A stretch of 64,000 nt of DNA, taken from the NCBI RefSeq assembly GCF_901827185.1, contig NZ_LR594671.1, positions 4,092,001 to 4,156,000 of the forward strand, in the 5' to 3' direction. The notes under the pieces are model-generated. The model was not told the DNA's origin. It ran no database searches and was given only the letters and a program-made list of their open reading frames with translations. The position numbers and the translations under genes were made by a program. This DNA comes from Variovorax sp. PBL-E5. GTDB lineage: Bacteria > Pseudomonadota > Gammaproteobacteria > Burkholderiales > Burkholderiaceae_C. Below are positions 1-8,957 of this stretch, one piece after another. Position 1 is the first letter of the stretch, and every line of letters starts with the position of its first letter.

Positions 1-74
1 GCGGCGGAAGCAAGGGCAAGCGCGCCCGCCATCAGGTATGAACGGATTTTGTTCCCCTCGATCTTGAACATCAT
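1..74 (-). CDS. Probable DegP/DegQ (MucD-like) periplasmic serine protease, N-terminus only
   Basis: Only the first 24 codons are inside the window; the gene continues past the left edge. Two adjacent ATG codons (74 and 71) open a reading frame that begins MMFKIEGN and continues into an alanine/leucine-rich stretch typical of a signal peptide. It follows rseB on the same strand after an 81-base gap. In beta- and gamma-proteobacteria a DegP/MucD-type protease usually follows rpoE-rseA-rseB, and this is the main basis for the name. No catalytic residue is visible, so another secreted protein cannot be excluded. Confidence 0.5.
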   Translation of the reverse strand, partial: MMFKIEGNKIRSYLMAGALALASA

Positions 75-155
75 CGGTTTCTTTCGTATGAGAGAGCTAA
101 GACAACAACAATACCTTCAACGGCTCGCCGAAGTTTTCAGGCGTCCGGAGAGCGA

Positions 156-1214
156 TCAGTGCGTGTGGACAAGACTGTGGGCAAATGCGTCGAGCGTCTG
201 TGGCGGCACTTCGCCGACCGCCGTCAGCCACCAATCGCCATCCTTGCCGGTCAGTCGGCGCGTCAGCGTGTAGGTGGCGCCCAGCGCAAGAACAACTTCC
301 CGAGGCTGACGCTGCGCATCGTAAGGCTCGACGAACAGCGAAACCGATGCAAGGCCGTCCGAAAAAGTCCATTGCATCGTGTGGCCCTGCGGACCATCAC
401 CCATCGGACGCCGGTAACAGCTGATCGGCCTGAAGCCGGCGATCGGCGTCTTGAGCGACCAGCCTTCTTTCGACGCCGTGGTGCGCTCGAGCTCGGACTT
501 CTCGATCCGGTAGCCCGCGGTGCTGCTCATCATCTGTGCGAGCGCATGCGCCTTGACCGGTGCATCGAGTTGAAGCTCAGAAAATGCGGACTGCTCGATC
601 ACCCGGTTCTCGTTGTCGATGGTCTGAAGCTTGACCACCAGGCCCGTGCGCCGTTCGCTCCAGACGCGGTAGCCGAAGCGCAGGCCGTCGCTCGGCTCGA
701 GTTGGACCACGTCCGCATCGAACCCGGCAACCCGGTCCTTGCCGAGCACGCGCGCGTTGTAGAAATCGTCAATGGAAGAATCAGGACTGCCGAGGAGATT
801 GGGAAACAGTTCGAGATTTTCCCGTTTCTCGCTCTTAACGATCTTGGCCTCGGGCAAGAAGGTCATGACCTGATCGTTGCGGCGGAAGGTCGAGCGCGGC
901 GGCCCCGAAAGAGCCTCGATGCGCTCCATCTGGAGATCGCCTTCGCACACGTGCCAGATACGGGCGCTCGACAGGTTGCCCACCGCCGCGGAAACCACGA
1001 AGGTGCCCGCATAGCTGCGCTGTCGTGAGGCGGCATGCATGCGCTGCAGCCATTCGACCGCCCCGAGCTTTGGCATCTCCCCGCCTGAGGCGTTGGCCCA
1101 GCTTTTTGGAGGCGGCACGGGCGCGCGACCTTGTGCCACCGCGGCCTGCCCGGCGCACAAGGCAGCCATCAGAACCACGGCCCCGCGCGCGGAAGTCGAC
1201 ATTGGAACAATCAT
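156..1214 (-). CDS. rseB: Sigma-E factor regulatory protein RseB/MucB
   Basis: Periplasmic sensor that binds the anti-sigma factor RseA and protects it from cleavage until envelope stress or mislocalised lipoproteins release it. The product is 352 residues. A hydrophobic signal peptide (ending near AAVAQG) is followed by the MucB/RseB lipid-binding N-domain (WLQRMHAASRQRSYAGTF through the YNARVLGKDRVAGFDADVVQ region) and the smaller C-domain (GFRPISCYRRP to SVSLFVEPYD). The ATG at 1214 is preferred; a second in-frame ATG at 1202 would remove four residues. The reading frame is open far upstream, but that part overlaps rseA. The start lies 22 bases after the rseA stop, consistent with one operon. 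Confidence 0.93.
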   Translation of the reverse strand: MIVPMSTSARGAVVLMAALCAGQAAVAQGRAPVPPPKSWANASGGEMPKLGAVEWLQRMHAASRQRSYAGTFVVSAAVGNLSSARIWHVCEGDLQMERIEALSGPPRSTFRRNDQVMTFLPEAKIVKSEKRENLELFPNLLGSPDSSIDDFYNARVLGKDRVAGFDADVVQLEPSDGLRFGYRVWSERRTGLVVKLQTIDNENRVIEQSAFSELQLDAPVKAHALAQMMSSTAGYRIEKSELERTTASKEGWSLKTPIAGFRPISCYRRPMGDGPQGHTMQWTFSDGLASVSLFVEPYDAQRQPREVVLALGATYTLTRRLTGKDGDWWLTAVGEVPPQTLDAFAHSLVHTH

Positions 1215-1236
1215 CTCGACAGTTGCAGGCGCGCGT

Positions 1237-1875
1237 TCAGCGCGAGGGGCCTTCGAAGGTGGCATTGCGCAGAAAGCCGGAAGGCATTTGCGCGCCGCCG
1301 ACCTGCCGGTGCGCTTCGAGCAACTGATCCAGACGAGGATCGCGCAGCATGACCTGCGGGCCGCCGCTTCCGACAACCACCCGCGTCGGCGTGAACGAGG
1401 ACATGGCCTGCTGAGGCGAAATCGACGCGGCAAGCACCGAATTCGAGGTCTGTTGCTGCGCCAGTTGTGCATCGCCGGGCTGGGGGGCGGCGCTGCCGCC
1501 GACCCAATTCCATCCGATCGCCGCCGCCGCCGCCAACGAGGCCGCCCCCGCAACGAGCTTCCATCGAAAGACCGGCTCATTGGCTGCTTCGAGACGAGGC
1601 GTGGCAGCAGGCTGCGGCTCGACGAACAGCGAAACAGGCGCGGCCGGCTCCGCCTCGAGGCGACGCTGCAGCCGGGAAAGGAATTCGGAAGAATCGCTGC
1701 AGGCGGTATGAACACCGGAACGCAGCACGTCGCCGACGAGGTGGTACGTGTGCCAGGTCGCGCGCAACTCGCCTTCGCTGCCGACCTTGCCGATCGCCTG
1801 CGCGAATTCATCGCCTTGCAAATAGCCATCGACGAGTGCCGACACCTGCTCGCGACCTGTACTTGTGTGGTTCAT
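1237..1875 (-). CDS. rseA: Sigma-E anti-sigma factor RseA/MucA
   Basis: Single-pass inner-membrane anti-sigma factor that holds sigma-E at the membrane; its staged proteolysis releases the sigma factor. The product is 212 residues. The cytoplasmic RseA N-domain (residues about 8-75) contains the conserved-looking HTYHLVGDVLR segment at 42-52. One transmembrane helix covers about 105-125 and a periplasmic tail ends in a basic segment. The ATG at 1875 is chosen because a CAGGTG Shine-Dalgarno sequence precedes it. The frame extends further upstream but there overlaps rpoE. It sits between rpoE (13-base gap) and rseB. Confidence 0.93.
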   Translation of the reverse strand: MNHTSTGREQVSALVDGYLQGDEFAQAIGKVGSEGELRATWHTYHLVGDVLRSGVHTACSDSSEFLSRLQRRLEAEPAAPVSLFVEPQPAATPRLEAANEPVFRWKLVAGAASLAAAAAIGWNWVGGSAAPQPGDAQLAQQQTSNSVLAASISPQQAMSSFTPTRVVVGSGGPQVMLRDPRLDQLLEAHRQVGGAQMPSGFLRNATFEGPSR

Positions 1876-1888
1876 TTCATTCACCTGC

Positions 1889-2563
1889 TTACCAACGTTT
1901 GCCGGACTGGTTGTCCAGCAATGGCTTGACCTTTGCCGAAATGGCTTCACGCGCCCGGAAAATCCGCGACCGCACCGTGCCGATCGGGCAGTTCATCACT
2001 TCGGCGATCTCTTCATAACTCATCCCTTCGATCTCGCGCAGCGTGACGGCCTGCCGCAATTCGGCGGGCAGCGCCTCCATGGCCGTTTCGACGGCCTCGG
2101 CGATCTCGTTGGCAGCCATGACGGATTCGGGCGTCTCGTCGCTGATTGGTTCGTTTCCGGGCCGGTAAGTTTCATCGTCGTCTTCGGAAGACGAGCGCAG
2201 GGCGCTTTCGGAGACGGTCGGGTCGCGCTTCATGTCGACCAGGGCTTTCTTGGCCGTATTGACGGCGATGCGGTAGAGCCAGGTGTAGAACTGCGCTTCG
2301 CCGCGGAACTGATGCAGCGCCCGGTAGGCCCGGATGAAGGTTTCCTGCGCAATGTCCTCGACCAGATTCACGTCCCGCACCATCCGGCCGATCAGCCGCT
2401 CGATGCGCCGCTGGTACTTGATCACCAGCAGTTCGAATGCCTTCTGGTCGCCGGCGACCGTTCGCTGCACGAGTTGAAAGTCGACTTCGCCAGGCCTCGG
2501 CTCTGCGGCGGGCGCGCCGGTCAAACCGGCGTCCGGTGGCACGGGCGGCAAGGAAGCGGTCAT
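1889..2563 (-). CDS. rpoE: RNA polymerase sigma-E factor (extracytoplasmic stress)
   Basis: ECF sigma factor of 224 residues that directs transcription of envelope-stress genes. Region 2 is clear (LVEDIAQETFIRAYRALHQF, then YTWLYRIAVNTAKK) and region 4 carries the helix-turn-helix (MSYEEIAEVMNCPIGTVRSR). A roughly 20-residue proline/alanine-rich N-terminal extension precedes region 2. The ATG at 2563 overlaps the stop codon of the upstream YgfX-like gene as ATGA, and there is no good Shine-Dalgarno sequence, so translation is probably coupled. The immediate downstream neighbours are its own regulators rseA and rseB. Confidence 0.95.
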   Translation of the reverse strand: MTASLPPVPPDAGLTGAPAAEPRPGEVDFQLVQRTVAGDQKAFELLVIKYQRRIERLIGRMVRDVNLVEDIAQETFIRAYRALHQFRGEAQFYTWLYRIAVNTAKKALVDMKRDPTVSESALRSSSEDDDETYRPGNEPISDETPESVMAANEIAEAVETAMEALPAELRQAVTLREIEGMSYEEIAEVMNCPIGTVRSRIFRAREAISAKVKPLLDNQSGKRW

Positions 2564-3045
2564 GAGAGGGGGTGATGTCCGCTGGCGGACGCTGCGCGCC
2601 CGGAGCCGGCGGCCGATCCCGCTGACGGAGCGCGCGAATATACCGCACGGCGCAGATCTCGCCAGCGTTCCGGCTTTGCATGTCGGTCGAGCCAGATCCA
2701 GCGCTGCGTGCGACCGGACTCGATCACGCGCACCAGCAGCAAGGATTGCAAGTCGAGCGCCACATGCGCTGCCGCGGCCCGCAGCACCGTGCTGCCTGAA
2801 AGCGACCAATGCTGGCCGTCGAAACTCAGTTCGGCGGGCGCGGCACGGCGGCTGAAATCTCGCCAGGCCAGCGCGCTGGCAAGGGCGACGCCCAGGGTCA
2901 ACGACGCCTGCCGCCAACCGAAGGCCTCGAATCGAATGCTCACGAAAACGGATGAACCGACGCCGAAGATCCAAATGATCAGGACCAGCAGATCCGCATT
3001 GCGCGAGCGCCCCACCGGATAACTCACCGACGGGGCGCCGTGCAT
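2560..3045 (-). CDS. YgfX-like small inner-membrane protein
   Basis: A 161-residue protein with two predicted transmembrane helices (about 18-36 and 47-61) followed by a cytoplasmic domain. The end of the domain (RWIWLDRHAKPERWRDLRRA, about residues 120-139) resembles the YgfX/CptA family pattern of tryptophans, arginines and a WR-x-LRR motif. In enterobacteria YgfX is the membrane toxin partner of the SdhE-like protein YgfY; no such partner is visible here. The gene starts 13 bases after the fabF stop and ends in an ATGA overlap with rpoE. The family match is from pattern recognition only, and the start is uncertain because no convincing ribosome binding site is seen. Confidence 0.6.
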   Translation of the reverse strand: MHGAPSVSYPVGRSRNADLLVLIIWIFGVGSSVFVSIRFEAFGWRQASLTLGVALASALAWRDFSRRAAPAELSFDGQHWSLSGSTVLRAAAAHVALDLQSLLLVRVIESGRTQRWIWLDRHAKPERWRDLRRAVYSRAPSAGSAAGSGRAASASGHHPLS

Positions 3046-3058
3046 AGGTCGGAGGAAA

Positions 3059-4303
3059 TCAAACGCGCTTGAACACCAGCGAGCCGTTGGTGCCGCCGAA
3101 GCCGAAATTGTTCTTGAGCGCGACGTCGATCCTGAGATCGCGCGCCTCGTTGGCGCAATAGTCGAGATCGCACTCCGGATCCTGATTGAAGATGTTGATC
3201 GTGGGGGGGCTCTTCTGCTCATGCACCGCCAGCACGGTAAACACGGACTCGATGCCGCCGGCACCGCCCAGCAGGTGACCCGTCATCGATTTCGTCGAAT
3301 TCACGACCAATTTGCGGGCATGGTCGCCAAAGGCATTCTTGATCGCGTTGGTTTCATTGACGTCGCCGATCTGCGTCGAGGTGCCGTGCGCATTCAGATA
3401 CTGAATCTGATCAGTGTTGACGCCCGCGTTGTTCAAGGCCATCACCATGGACCGACGCGGCCCGTCGACGTCAGGAGCGGTCATATGAAACGCATCGGCG
3501 CTCAGGCCGAAACCCGACACCTCGGCGTAGATCTTGGCTCCGCGTGCCTTCGCGTGCTCGTATTCCTCGAGTACCAGCACGCCAGCGCCTTCTCCGAGAA
3601 CAAAGCCATCGCGATCGCAATCCCAGGGACGGGAGGCGGTGGCCGGATCGTCATTGCGCGTCGACAGCGCACGCGCCGCGGCGAATCCGCCGATGCCGAG
3701 CGGCGATACCGTGGATTCCGAACCACCGGCGATCATCACATCCGCATCGCCATATTCGATCATGCGCGCGGAGACGCCGATCGCGTGCAGGCCGGTGGTG
3801 CATGCGGTGACGATCGCAATGTTCGGGCCCTTGAACCCGTATTTGATCGACACGTGGCCCGAGATCATGTTGATGATCGACGCCGGCACGAAGAACGGCG
3901 ATACGCGGCGCGGCCCGCGATTGACCAGTTCGCCATGGGTTGCCTCGATCAGAGGCAGTCCCCCGATTCCGGAACCAATATTGCAGCCGATGCGTACCGC
4001 CTCCTCGTGAGGCAGCGCGTCGCCGGTCGGCAAGCCGCTGTCCTGCACTGCCTGTATCGCAGCCGCGAGCCCCAGATGGATGAAGCGATCCATATGGCGC
4101 GCTTCCTTCTCGGGTATGTACTTCGTGATGTCGAAGCCCTTGACCTCGCCCGCGAATTTGCAGGCGAAGGCACTCACATCGAACTTGGTGATCGTGTCGA
4201 TGCCCGACTTCCCGGCCAACAGGTTGGCCCAGGATTCGGCGACGGTATTTCCGACAGGAGAGAGGCAACCGAGCCCGGTCACGACGACGCGGCGTTTGGT
4301 CAT
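3059..4303 (-). CDS. fabF: 3-oxoacyl-[acyl-carrier-protein] synthase II
   Basis: Condensing enzyme that elongates acyl-ACP with malonyl-ACP in the cytosol. The 414-residue length is normal for FabF. The thiolase-fold catalytic triad is visible: Cys168 in TACTTGLHA, His306 in NAHGTST and His343 in GHLLGGAG. The N-terminus TKRRVVVTGLGCLSPVG is typical. The ATG at 4303 follows an AAAGG Shine-Dalgarno sequence; the frame is open a further 15 codons upstream without support. It is downstream of acpP, as in most proteobacterial fab clusters. Confidence 0.97.
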   Translation of the reverse strand: MTKRRVVVTGLGCLSPVGNTVAESWANLLAGKSGIDTITKFDVSAFACKFAGEVKGFDITKYIPEKEARHMDRFIHLGLAAAIQAVQDSGLPTGDALPHEEAVRIGCNIGSGIGGLPLIEATHGELVNRGPRRVSPFFVPASIINMISGHVSIKYGFKGPNIAIVTACTTGLHAIGVSARMIEYGDADVMIAGGSESTVSPLGIGGFAAARALSTRNDDPATASRPWDCDRDGFVLGEGAGVLVLEEYEHAKARGAKIYAEVSGFGLSADAFHMTAPDVDGPRRSMVMALNNAGVNTDQIQYLNAHGTSTQIGDVNETNAIKNAFGDHARKLVVNSTKSMTGHLLGGAGGIESVFTVLAVHEQKSPPTINIFNQDPECDLDYCANEARDLRIDVALKNNFGFGGTNGSLVFKRV

Positions 4304-4396
4304 GCCGGCAAACCTTTCTGGAAGCGCCGAGGCTGTCGTGCGACGCATGCGGACATCAACGCCGCAGGCCGGAACGAGCGTTCAGCGAGGCCGATT

Positions 4397-4675
<279 letters not shown>

Positions 4676-4678
4676 GCC

Positions 4679-4707
4679 GGCCGCATTGTGGCATTTGCCA
4701 CGCGGCC
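4679..4707. repeat. Inverted repeat upstream of acpP
   Basis: The core GTGGCA-TT-TGCCAC (4688-4701) is a perfect 14-bp palindrome. It is flanked by GGCCGC (4679-4684) and GCGGCC (4702-4707), so twelve base pairs can form with a three-base bulge. There is no T-tract directly after the stem on the acpP strand, so it does not look like a standard terminator. It may be a protein-binding operator over the acpP -35 region or an RNA stem between fabG and acpP. Confidence 0.55.
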
Positions 4708-4738
4708 GTTCGAGAAAAGTGGGTGGCCCCGCGGGCGC

Positions 4739-5482
4739 TCACATGTGCATGCCGCCGTTGACGTGCAACTCCTGCCCCGTGACGTAAGCCGCCTGGGGTG
4801 AAGCCAGATACGCGACCGCATGCGCAATATCGGCTGGTTTGCCGAGATGGCCTAGCGGAATCGCCGAAAGCAGCGCCTGCTGCTGCGCTTCGGGCAGGCT
4901 GGCCGTCATGTCGGTCTCGATGAAGCCGGGCGCCACGCAATTGACCGTGATATTGCGACTGCCGAGCTCGCGCGCCAAGGCACGCGTCATTCCAGCAACA
5001 CCGGCTTTGGCGGCCGCATAGTTGGCCTGGCCAGCGTTGCCCGCCGCGCCCACGACGCTGGTGATATTGACGATACGGCCATAGCGCTGCTTCATCATGG
5101 GGCGAATCACCGCACGGGACACGCGGAAAACGGCCTTGAGGTTGGTGTCGAGCACAGCATCCCAGTCGTCGTCCTTCAATCGCATGGCGAGGGTGTCGCG
5201 GGTGATGCCGGCGTTGTTGACCAGCACATGAATGGCACCGTAAGCCTTGACGATTTCATCGACCAGCGTTTCGACCGCCTTCACGTCGTTGACGTTAAGC
5301 GCCCGCCCTCGGCCGTCATGGGCACTCAGAGCGGACGTGATCTTGGCAGCCCCTTCGTCTGTGGTCCCGGTTCCGATGACCTTGAGACCACGCTGTGCCA
5401 GCTCGAGCGCAATCGCCGCGCCGATGCCGCGCGACGCGCCAGTAACCAGTGCGATCTGGCCTTCGAATCTTGGTGTACTCAT
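4739..5482 (-). CDS. fabG: 3-oxoacyl-[acyl-carrier-protein] reductase
   Basis: NADPH-dependent short-chain dehydrogenase that performs the first reduction of each fatty-acid elongation cycle. The 247-residue product has the TGASRGIG cofactor motif (14-21), NNAG (89-92) and the catalytic Ser142, Tyr155 and Lys159 (YAAAK). The ATG at 5482 begins MSTPRFEGQIALVTG, the usual FabG beginning; the frame upstream overlaps fabD and is not supported. The Shine-Dalgarno sequence is weak. It follows fabD by 25 bases. Confidence 0.96.
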   Translation of the reverse strand: MSTPRFEGQIALVTGASRGIGAAIALELAQRGLKVIGTGTTDEGAAKITSALSAHDGRGRALNVNDVKAVETLVDEIVKAYGAIHVLVNNAGITRDTLAMRLKDDDWDAVLDTNLKAVFRVSRAVIRPMMKQRYGRIVNITSVVGAAGNAGQANYAAAKAGVAGMTRALARELGSRNITVNCVAPGFIETDMTASLPEAQQQALLSAIPLGHLGKPADIAHAVAYLASPQAAYVTGQELHVNGGMHM

Positions 5483-5507
5483 AGAAGAAAATCCGGAATC
5501 TCGGCTT

Positions 5508-6461
5508 TCAGCCACCGAGCAGTTGCCTGGTTTCGGCGAGCGTCGCCGGGTCATACATCGATACAGCGGCAAGTTCCGGCGCGATGCGCTTGGCCATCCC
5601 CGCCAGAACCCTGCCCGGACCACATTCGACAATGGCGTCGACGCCCCTGTTTTTCAACGCCTGAACGCTTTCCACCCATCGCACCGGCCCGGCCGCTTGC
5701 CGGACCAATGCCGCCCGAATGCGATCGGAGTCGACTTCGATGCTGACATCGATGTTGTTGACAACGGGAATCTGCGGCGTGGCCAGGCTGATCGACGCCA
5801 GCCGCTCGCGCAACGCCTCGGCAGCCGGCTTCATCAGGCTCGAATGGAAAGGCGCGGATACCGGAAGCAGCAGCGCGCGCTTGGCGCCGTTGCCCTTGAG
5901 GATCTCGCAGGCCTTGTCGACGGCCGCCTTGCTGCCTGCGATCACGGTCTGCACCGGATCATTGAAATTCACCGCCTCGACGATTTCAGCGCTACCGGGG
6001 CCGAATGTGGCCGTCGCTTCGGCGCAACCTTCCTTCACCTTCTCAGCATCCATGCCAAGGATCGCCGCCATCGCGCCAACGCCGACGGGCACGGCATGCT
6101 GCATGGCCTGTGCCCGGAAACGCACCAAAGGCGCGGCCTGCACCAAGGTCAAGACTTCGGATGCCACCAATGCGGAATATTCGCCCAGCGAGTGGCCCGC
6201 CACGACCGACGGCTTGGCGCCGCCTTCTGCGAGCCATGCCCGCCATGCCGCGATGCTCGCGACCAACATGACGGGCTGCGTGTTGGTGGTCAAGGCAAGC
6301 GCTTCTTTCGGGCCTTCGTGGATGAGCCGTGCGACATCTTCGCCCAGCGCATCGGATGCCTCGTGCAGCGTTTCAGCGACCGCGGGATGATCGCCCCAGG
6401 CGTCCAGCATCCCCACAGCTTGAGAGCCCTGTCCCGGAAAGACAAAAGCAAAGGACTTCAT
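5508..6461 (-). CDS. fabD: Malonyl-CoA:acyl-carrier-protein transacylase
   Basis: Transfers malonyl groups from CoA to ACP. The product is 317 residues, a normal length. It shows the GQGSQ motif (10-14) and the nucleophile elbow GHSLGE with Ser91. The ATG at 6461 is preceded by GGAG at good spacing and begins MKSFAFVFPGQGSQ; the longer open frame upstream overlaps fabH. The gene lies between fabH and fabG in the standard fab order. Confidence 0.97.
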   Translation of the reverse strand: MKSFAFVFPGQGSQAVGMLDAWGDHPAVAETLHEASDALGEDVARLIHEGPKEALALTTNTQPVMLVASIAAWRAWLAEGGAKPSVVAGHSLGEYSALVASEVLTLVQAAPLVRFRAQAMQHAVPVGVGAMAAILGMDAEKVKEGCAEATATFGPGSAEIVEAVNFNDPVQTVIAGSKAAVDKACEILKGNGAKRALLLPVSAPFHSSLMKPAAEALRERLASISLATPQIPVVNNIDVSIEVDSDRIRAALVRQAAGPVRWVESVQALKNRGVDAIVECGPGRVLAGMAKRIAPELAAVSMYDPATLAETRQLLGG

Positions 6462-6510
6462 TCTTGGTATCTCCGATCGCGTCACAGCCTTTCCCAAGGC
6501 AGCGCCCGCG

Positions 6511-7488
6511 CTACAAGTCCAGCAGTATTGCACCCCAGGTGAAGCCGCCACCCACGCCTTCGAGCATGACGGTATCACCCTTTTTGACCTTGCCTGAACG
6601 CACGGCCTCGTCCAGGGCCAGCGGAACGGAAGCCGCAGAAGTGTTGCCGTGCTCGCCGACCGTCACGATCAGCTTTTCGAGCGGCACTTTCAGCTTTCTT
6701 GCAGTTCCCTCCATGATGCGGATGTTGGCTTGATGAGGAATCAGCCAATCGATATCCGCCTCCGTCTTGCCCGCCTTCTGCAATGTGTTGCGTGCGGCAT
6801 CCTCCAGCACGCGAACGGCCAGTTTGAAAACAGCCTGTCCGTCCATGTGAAGCAGTGGCGTCCCGAGCACGTTGCCGCCGGACACATGACCAGGGACGCA
6901 CAGGATGCCCACGTGCTTGCCATCGGCGTGCAAGTCACTCGCAAGGATGCCCGGCTCTTCGCTGGCCTCGAGCACTACGGCGCCGGCGCCGTCGCCGAAC
7001 AGAACGCAAGTCGTGCGATCGTTGAAGTCAAGAATGCGCGAAAACACTTCTGCACCGACGACCAAGGCGCATTTGGCGGTGCCGGTGCGAACCATTGCGT
7101 CGGCGACCGTGAGCGCATACACGAAGCCGCTGCAAACCGCCTGGACGTCGAATGCCGGACATCCGGCAATGCCGAGCTTGTTCTGAAGGATCGCCGCCGA
7201 GGAAGGGAACACCATGTCGGGCGTCGAAGTGGCAACGATGATCAGATCGATGTCGGCGGCAGTGCGGCCGGCTGCCTCGATGGCATGCCTGGCGGCTTCC
7301 AGTGCCAGATCACTGCTCGTGACCTCAGGCGCTGCGAAATGTCGAGCGCGAATGCCAGTGCGCTCGATGATCCATTGGTCGGAGGTCTCGATGCCGCGTG
7401 CAGCGAGTTCGAGCGCGAGATCATCGTTGGTCACCCGGCGTGGGGGCAGATAGCTGCCAGTGCCGGTAATGCGGGAAAAAGCGGTCAT
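6511..7488 (-). CDS. fabH: 3-oxoacyl-[acyl-carrier-protein] synthase III
   Basis: Initiates fatty-acid synthesis by condensing acetyl-CoA with malonyl-ACP. The 325-residue protein shows the catalytic triad Cys119 (AVCSGF), His252 (PHQANIRI) and Asn282 (GNTSAAS). The ATG at 7488 shares its first base with the plsX stop codon (TGATG), so translation is probably coupled; a TTG one codon upstream is also in frame but the ATG is preferred. It sits between plsX and fabD, the classical arrangement. Confidence 0.97.
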   Translation of the reverse strand: MTAFSRITGTGSYLPPRRVTNDDLALELAARGIETSDQWIIERTGIRARHFAAPEVTSSDLALEAARHAIEAAGRTAADIDLIIVATSTPDMVFPSSAAILQNKLGIAGCPAFDVQAVCSGFVYALTVADAMVRTGTAKCALVVGAEVFSRILDFNDRTTCVLFGDGAGAVVLEASEEPGILASDLHADGKHVGILCVPGHVSGGNVLGTPLLHMDGQAVFKLAVRVLEDAARNTLQKAGKTEADIDWLIPHQANIRIMEGTARKLKVPLEKLIVTVGEHGNTSAASVPLALDEAVRSGKVKKGDTVMLEGVGGGFTWGAILLDL

Positions 7489-8576
7489 CAAGCGTGGAGT
7501 GCCGCCGCGTCGGCCGGCACCGCCGATTTCTGCCGGGCAAGCAATGGCGCGGCGTGGGCGATGCGGGCCCGCACGCGATCGAGCAGGTTGTTGCGAGCGG
7601 CATCATAAGCGCGATCCAGCGCATGGCCGAAGGCCACTTCGTCCGCGGACCCATGGCTCTTGAACACCAGCCCCCGCAGCCCGAGCAAGGCTGCGCCGTT
7701 GTAGCGACGGTGGTCGAGTCGACGCTTAAGCGCCTTTAGAACAGGATAGGAGACGATGGCAGCAAATTTACTGAAAAAGCCGTTCGAATACTCAATCCTG
7801 AGAAAGTCCACGATCATGGAGGCGACACCTTCGGTTGCCTTCAATGTCACGTTGCCGACAAAACCGTCACACACCACGATGTCGGTCGTGCCCTTGAAAA
7901 TATCGTTGCCCTCGACGTTTCCATAAAAATTCAGATCCTGAGAACTCGCGGCCTTTTGAAGCAGTTGACTGGCTCTTTTGATCGCTTCACTGCCCTTTAT
8001 CGCTTCTTCGCCCACATTCAGCAATCCCACGCTGGGCGATTCGTTGCCTGTGAGTGCGGATACGAGAGCCGATCCCAGCACGGCAAACTGCAGCAGATCC
8101 TCGGCATCGCAATCCACATTGGCACCAAGGTCGAGCACTGTGGTGGCTCCGCCCTTGCTGTTGGGAAGTTGAGGAGCGATGGCGGGTCTGTCGATGCCAT
8201 CGAGGGTTTTCAGAAGATAGCGGGCAATAGCCATCAAAGCGCCAGTGTTGCCAGCAGATATTGCTGCCTGTGCAGCACCGTCCTTGACCTGCTGGATTGC
8301 CACACGCATCGAGGAGTCTTTTTTCTTGCGCAGAGCAACCTCGATAGGGTCATCCATGCCAACCACTTCGCTGGCACCAATCACCGTGGCGCGCGGATGA
8401 GAGAAGTCTGCGAGCGCTGCGGGCGCTCCGACCAGGAGCAGCGAGGCCTCGGCATGCCGCTCAAGAAATGCCCTGCAGGCCGCGAGCGTGACGCGCGGCC
8501 CGTGATCGCCGCCCATGCAATCAACTGCAAGGGTGATCACAGGGCGCCCCGTAGGGGCTTCGGAAGAAGTGACCAT
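7488..8576 (-). CDS. plsX: Phosphate acyltransferase PlsX
   Basis: Converts acyl-ACP to acyl-phosphate, the donor for the PlsY step of phospholipid synthesis. The 362-residue product contains the family hallmark [14 protein letters not shown] near the N-terminus. The ATG at 8576 lies immediately after the U-rich end of a strong hairpin (8584-8620), and no Shine-Dalgarno sequence is visible, so expression may be restrained by that structure. It precedes fabH with a TGATG overlap. Confidence 0.95.
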   Translation of the reverse strand: MVTSSEAPTGRPVITLAVDCMGGDHGPRVTLAACRAFLERHAEASLLLVGAPAALADFSHPRATVIGASEVVGMDDPIEVALRKKKDSSMRVAIQQVKDGAAQAAISAGNTGALMAIARYLLKTLDGIDRPAIAPQLPNSKGGATTVLDLGANVDCDAEDLLQFAVLGSALVSALTGNESPSVGLLNVGEEAIKGSEAIKRASQLLQKAASSQDLNFYGNVEGNDIFKGTTDIVVCDGFVGNVTLKATEGVASMIVDFLRIEYSNGFFSKFAAIVSYPVLKALKRRLDHRRYNGAALLGLRGLVFKSHGSADEVAFGHALDRAYDAARNNLLDRVRARIAHAAPLLARQKSAVPADAAALHA

Positions 8577-8583
8577 CAAAACA

Positions 8584-8620
8584 AAGGCCCGACGCTACAA
8601 AGAAAGTAGCCTCGGGCCTT
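8584..8620 (-). terminator. Intrinsic terminator or attenuator between rpmF and plsX
   Basis: On the minus strand a stem of nine base pairs (AAGGCCCGA with TCGGGCCTT), one C-C mismatch and five base pairs (GCTAC with GTAGC) closes a seven-base loop. It is followed directly by TTTGTTTT and then the plsX ATG. This is the layout of a Rho-independent terminator within the operon. It would let rpmF be transcribed at a higher level than plsX-fab, with partial read-through feeding fatty-acid synthesis. Confidence 0.7.
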
Positions 8621-8636
8621 GGCCTTGAAATAGGAA

Positions 8637-8819
8637 TCAGGCTTCGGACTTGGTCTTGAGGACCTTGCGACCGCGATAGAAACCGTTCGGGCTGATGTGG
8701 TGGCGCAGGTGGATTTCACCCGTGGTCGGTTCGACCGCGATACCAGGCACGCCCAAGGCGTTGTGCGAACGGTGCATGCCGCGCTTGGACGGCGACTTCT
8801 TGTTTTGCTGGACGGCCAT
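8637..8819 (-). CDS. rpmF: 50S ribosomal protein L32
   Basis: A 60-residue basic protein of the large ribosomal subunit. [19 protein letters not shown] is the typical bL32 N-terminus. AGGAGCC at good spacing precedes the ATG at 8819. It lies between yceD and plsX, the order conserved across proteobacteria, which links ribosome and membrane-lipid synthesis. A -10-like TATAAT lies about 90 bases upstream. Confidence 0.97.
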   Translation of the reverse strand: MAVQQNKKSPSKRGMHRSHNALGVPGIAVEPTTGEIHLRHHISPNGFYRGRKVLKTKSEA

Positions 8820-8909
8820 ACTGGCTCCTGAAGAAATGCGGATGGATTGGTGGGCATGCGAGGCGACAGCAACGATAAAACGTCCACAGCGGCGCGCGCG
8901 AAGCCCATG

Positions 8910-8915
8910 ATTATA
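8910..8915 (-). promoter_or_regulatory. rpmF: Candidate -10 element (TATAAT) for rpmF
   Basis: A perfect sigma-70 -10 hexamer on the minus strand in the otherwise GC-rich 138-base gap between yceD and rpmF, about 90 bases before the rpmF ATG. I find no matching -35 at 16-18 bases (the position holds a GC-rich hexamer), so the assignment is tentative. Confidence 0.4.
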
Positions 8916-8957
8916 GCCCAAGCCGCGCAAGTGGCGCCACGCACTCGCGTCTGCGCT

